Origin: Agriotes lineatus
Lineage: Eukaryota; Arthropoda; Insecta; Coleoptera; Elateridae
Assembly (NCBI GenBank): GCA_940337035.1
Contig: OW679197.1
Coordinates: 55,635,903 to 55,699,902, forward strand
Length of the DNA stretch: 64,000 nt
Reading direction: 5' to 3'
How positions within the stretch are numbered: position 1 is the stretch's first letter; each line of letters opens with the position of its first letter. The notes below the pieces were generated by a model. The model saw only the letters and a list, made by a program, of their open reading frames with translations. It did not search any database and was not told the origin of the DNA. Position numbers and translations under genes: made by a program. Positions 63,442 through 64,000 of this stretch are shown one piece after another.

Positions 63442-63606
63442 TTATATTTTTAGGATAACTTCTTGACATTTTTTGGCCTTCTTGATGCGAAATAGGACAC
63501 CAGGCATCCTCACATCAAGTTCCACGACGGACAGGGGCTCCTCTTTCTCTTCTGTTGGCTTGCTGTAACAAGCCCGATACTTTTGAATGCCGCCTGCAGC
63601 TTGCAT
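63442..63606 (-). CDS. Unassigned 54-aa ORF, possible first exon
   Basis: ATG at 63606, stop at 63442-63444, with an in-frame upstream stop 27 bases before the ATG. The protein begins MQAAGGIQKYRACYSKPTEE and includes PLSVVELDVRMPGVLFRIKK before the composition turns AT-rich. The change of character near 63480 suggests that the real exon could end there, but no clear GT donor was found. Upstream DNA to about 63800 is GC-richer and could be a leader. Family unknown; it could be a host gene start or a retroelement ORF. Confidence 0.35.
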   Translation of the reverse strand: MQAAGGIQKYRACYSKPTEEKEEPLSVVELDVRMPGVLFRIKKAKKCQEVILKI

Positions 63607-64000
63607 CTCCGCCTTTGTCCTAGTTCTAGGGCTCTACACTGCTCAACACAAATGTCGCTGCCTCCTACCCGCTTCCAGGTCTATGCTAACCTCGCTATTG
63701 CTCCAAAAACTACCACAGCAACACAGCTACCACTTGAAGTACTACTCAACATTTTCTAAACTCTAGTAGGAGTGTAACGAATCAAAGCAATCTTCTACAG
63801 CTTACCCAAAAGACACTGCACCAATTATGAAACACTGAATTAGGAAAGTGGGTATTTATTCGACTTTAAATGGATTATTTGTGGGGAACCAAATTAACAC
63901 ACTTCACAGCTTGGCTTCGCTTCCCCCCTTTTTTATTTGTTTTTTTTTATCTTACATTGTTATTCATTATTTGTAAACTTTTTCTGATTACATTTTATGT
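63607..64000. other. Window end, possible leader of the minus-strand ORF
   Basis: Mixed-composition DNA, then AT-rich from 63830. A minus-strand AATAAA is present near 63855. No element recognised. Confidence 0.4.

Overview
The window reads as insect nuclear DNA: AT-rich, with no bacterial-style gene packing and two runs of N (401-500 and 45439-45461). It holds non-LTR retrotransposons, hAT and Mutator-like DNA transposons, palindromic MITEs, and SINEs derived from tRNA and from 5S rRNA. The LINE types resemble those abundant in beetles and hemipterans, so a beetle-like insect is my best guess, held weakly. I found no host gene I can name. The only long intact coding region is a Jockey-type retrotransposon ORF2 (893 codons, 4370-7051); nearly every other protein-like stretch is a decayed transposon gene.

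Layout. 1-2021: AT-rich DNA with a 5'-truncated LINE. 2022-7377: a three-layer nest, a palindromic MITE split by a Mutator-like element (9-bp target duplication), itself split by a full-length Jockey (14-bp duplication). 7380-17500: MITEs, degraded antisense LINEs, a tRNA-derived SINE with a perfect 15-bp target duplication, and a hairpin repeat. 17600-19994: a decayed BED-finger hAT transposase. 21000-22800: GC-richer single-copy-looking DNA that may be regulatory or exonic. 23226-24180: an antisense LINE split by a 5S rRNA-derived SINE. 27963-34440: an antisense LINE with ORF1, endonuclease and RT remnants, split by a 3.7-kb block holding a second LINE and a 1.1-kb inverted repeat. 35956-40462: two hAT elements with 8-bp duplications, each carrying a copy of the same roughly 550-bp passenger element.

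46228-50859: a microsatellite-bearing repeat, a tRNA-related repeat, and a 3.7-kb foldback-type element with a 9-bp duplication that carries a hAT which carries another hAT-like MITE. 53048-56260: more foldback elements. 56985-57610: a GC-rich 121/122-bp tandem array that is open in several frames. 58190-58721: a perfect 266-bp tandem duplication. 60195-61215: a tRNA-related repeat, a second 5S-derived SINE and a second microsatellite-bearing repeat. 61260-61838: two small coding-like ORFs with a candidate hammerhead ribozyme on the minus strand. 61900-62560: GC-richer DNA, possibly regulatory.

The elements do not form a pathway. They record successive insertions, and the nesting order gives a relative chronology. 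Only the Jockey looks recent. The strongest results are nests proved by target-site duplications, the 5S SINE pair, the foldback element, the long inverted repeat and the hammerhead-like motif. All calls come from reading the sequence by eye; no alignment or database search was possible.
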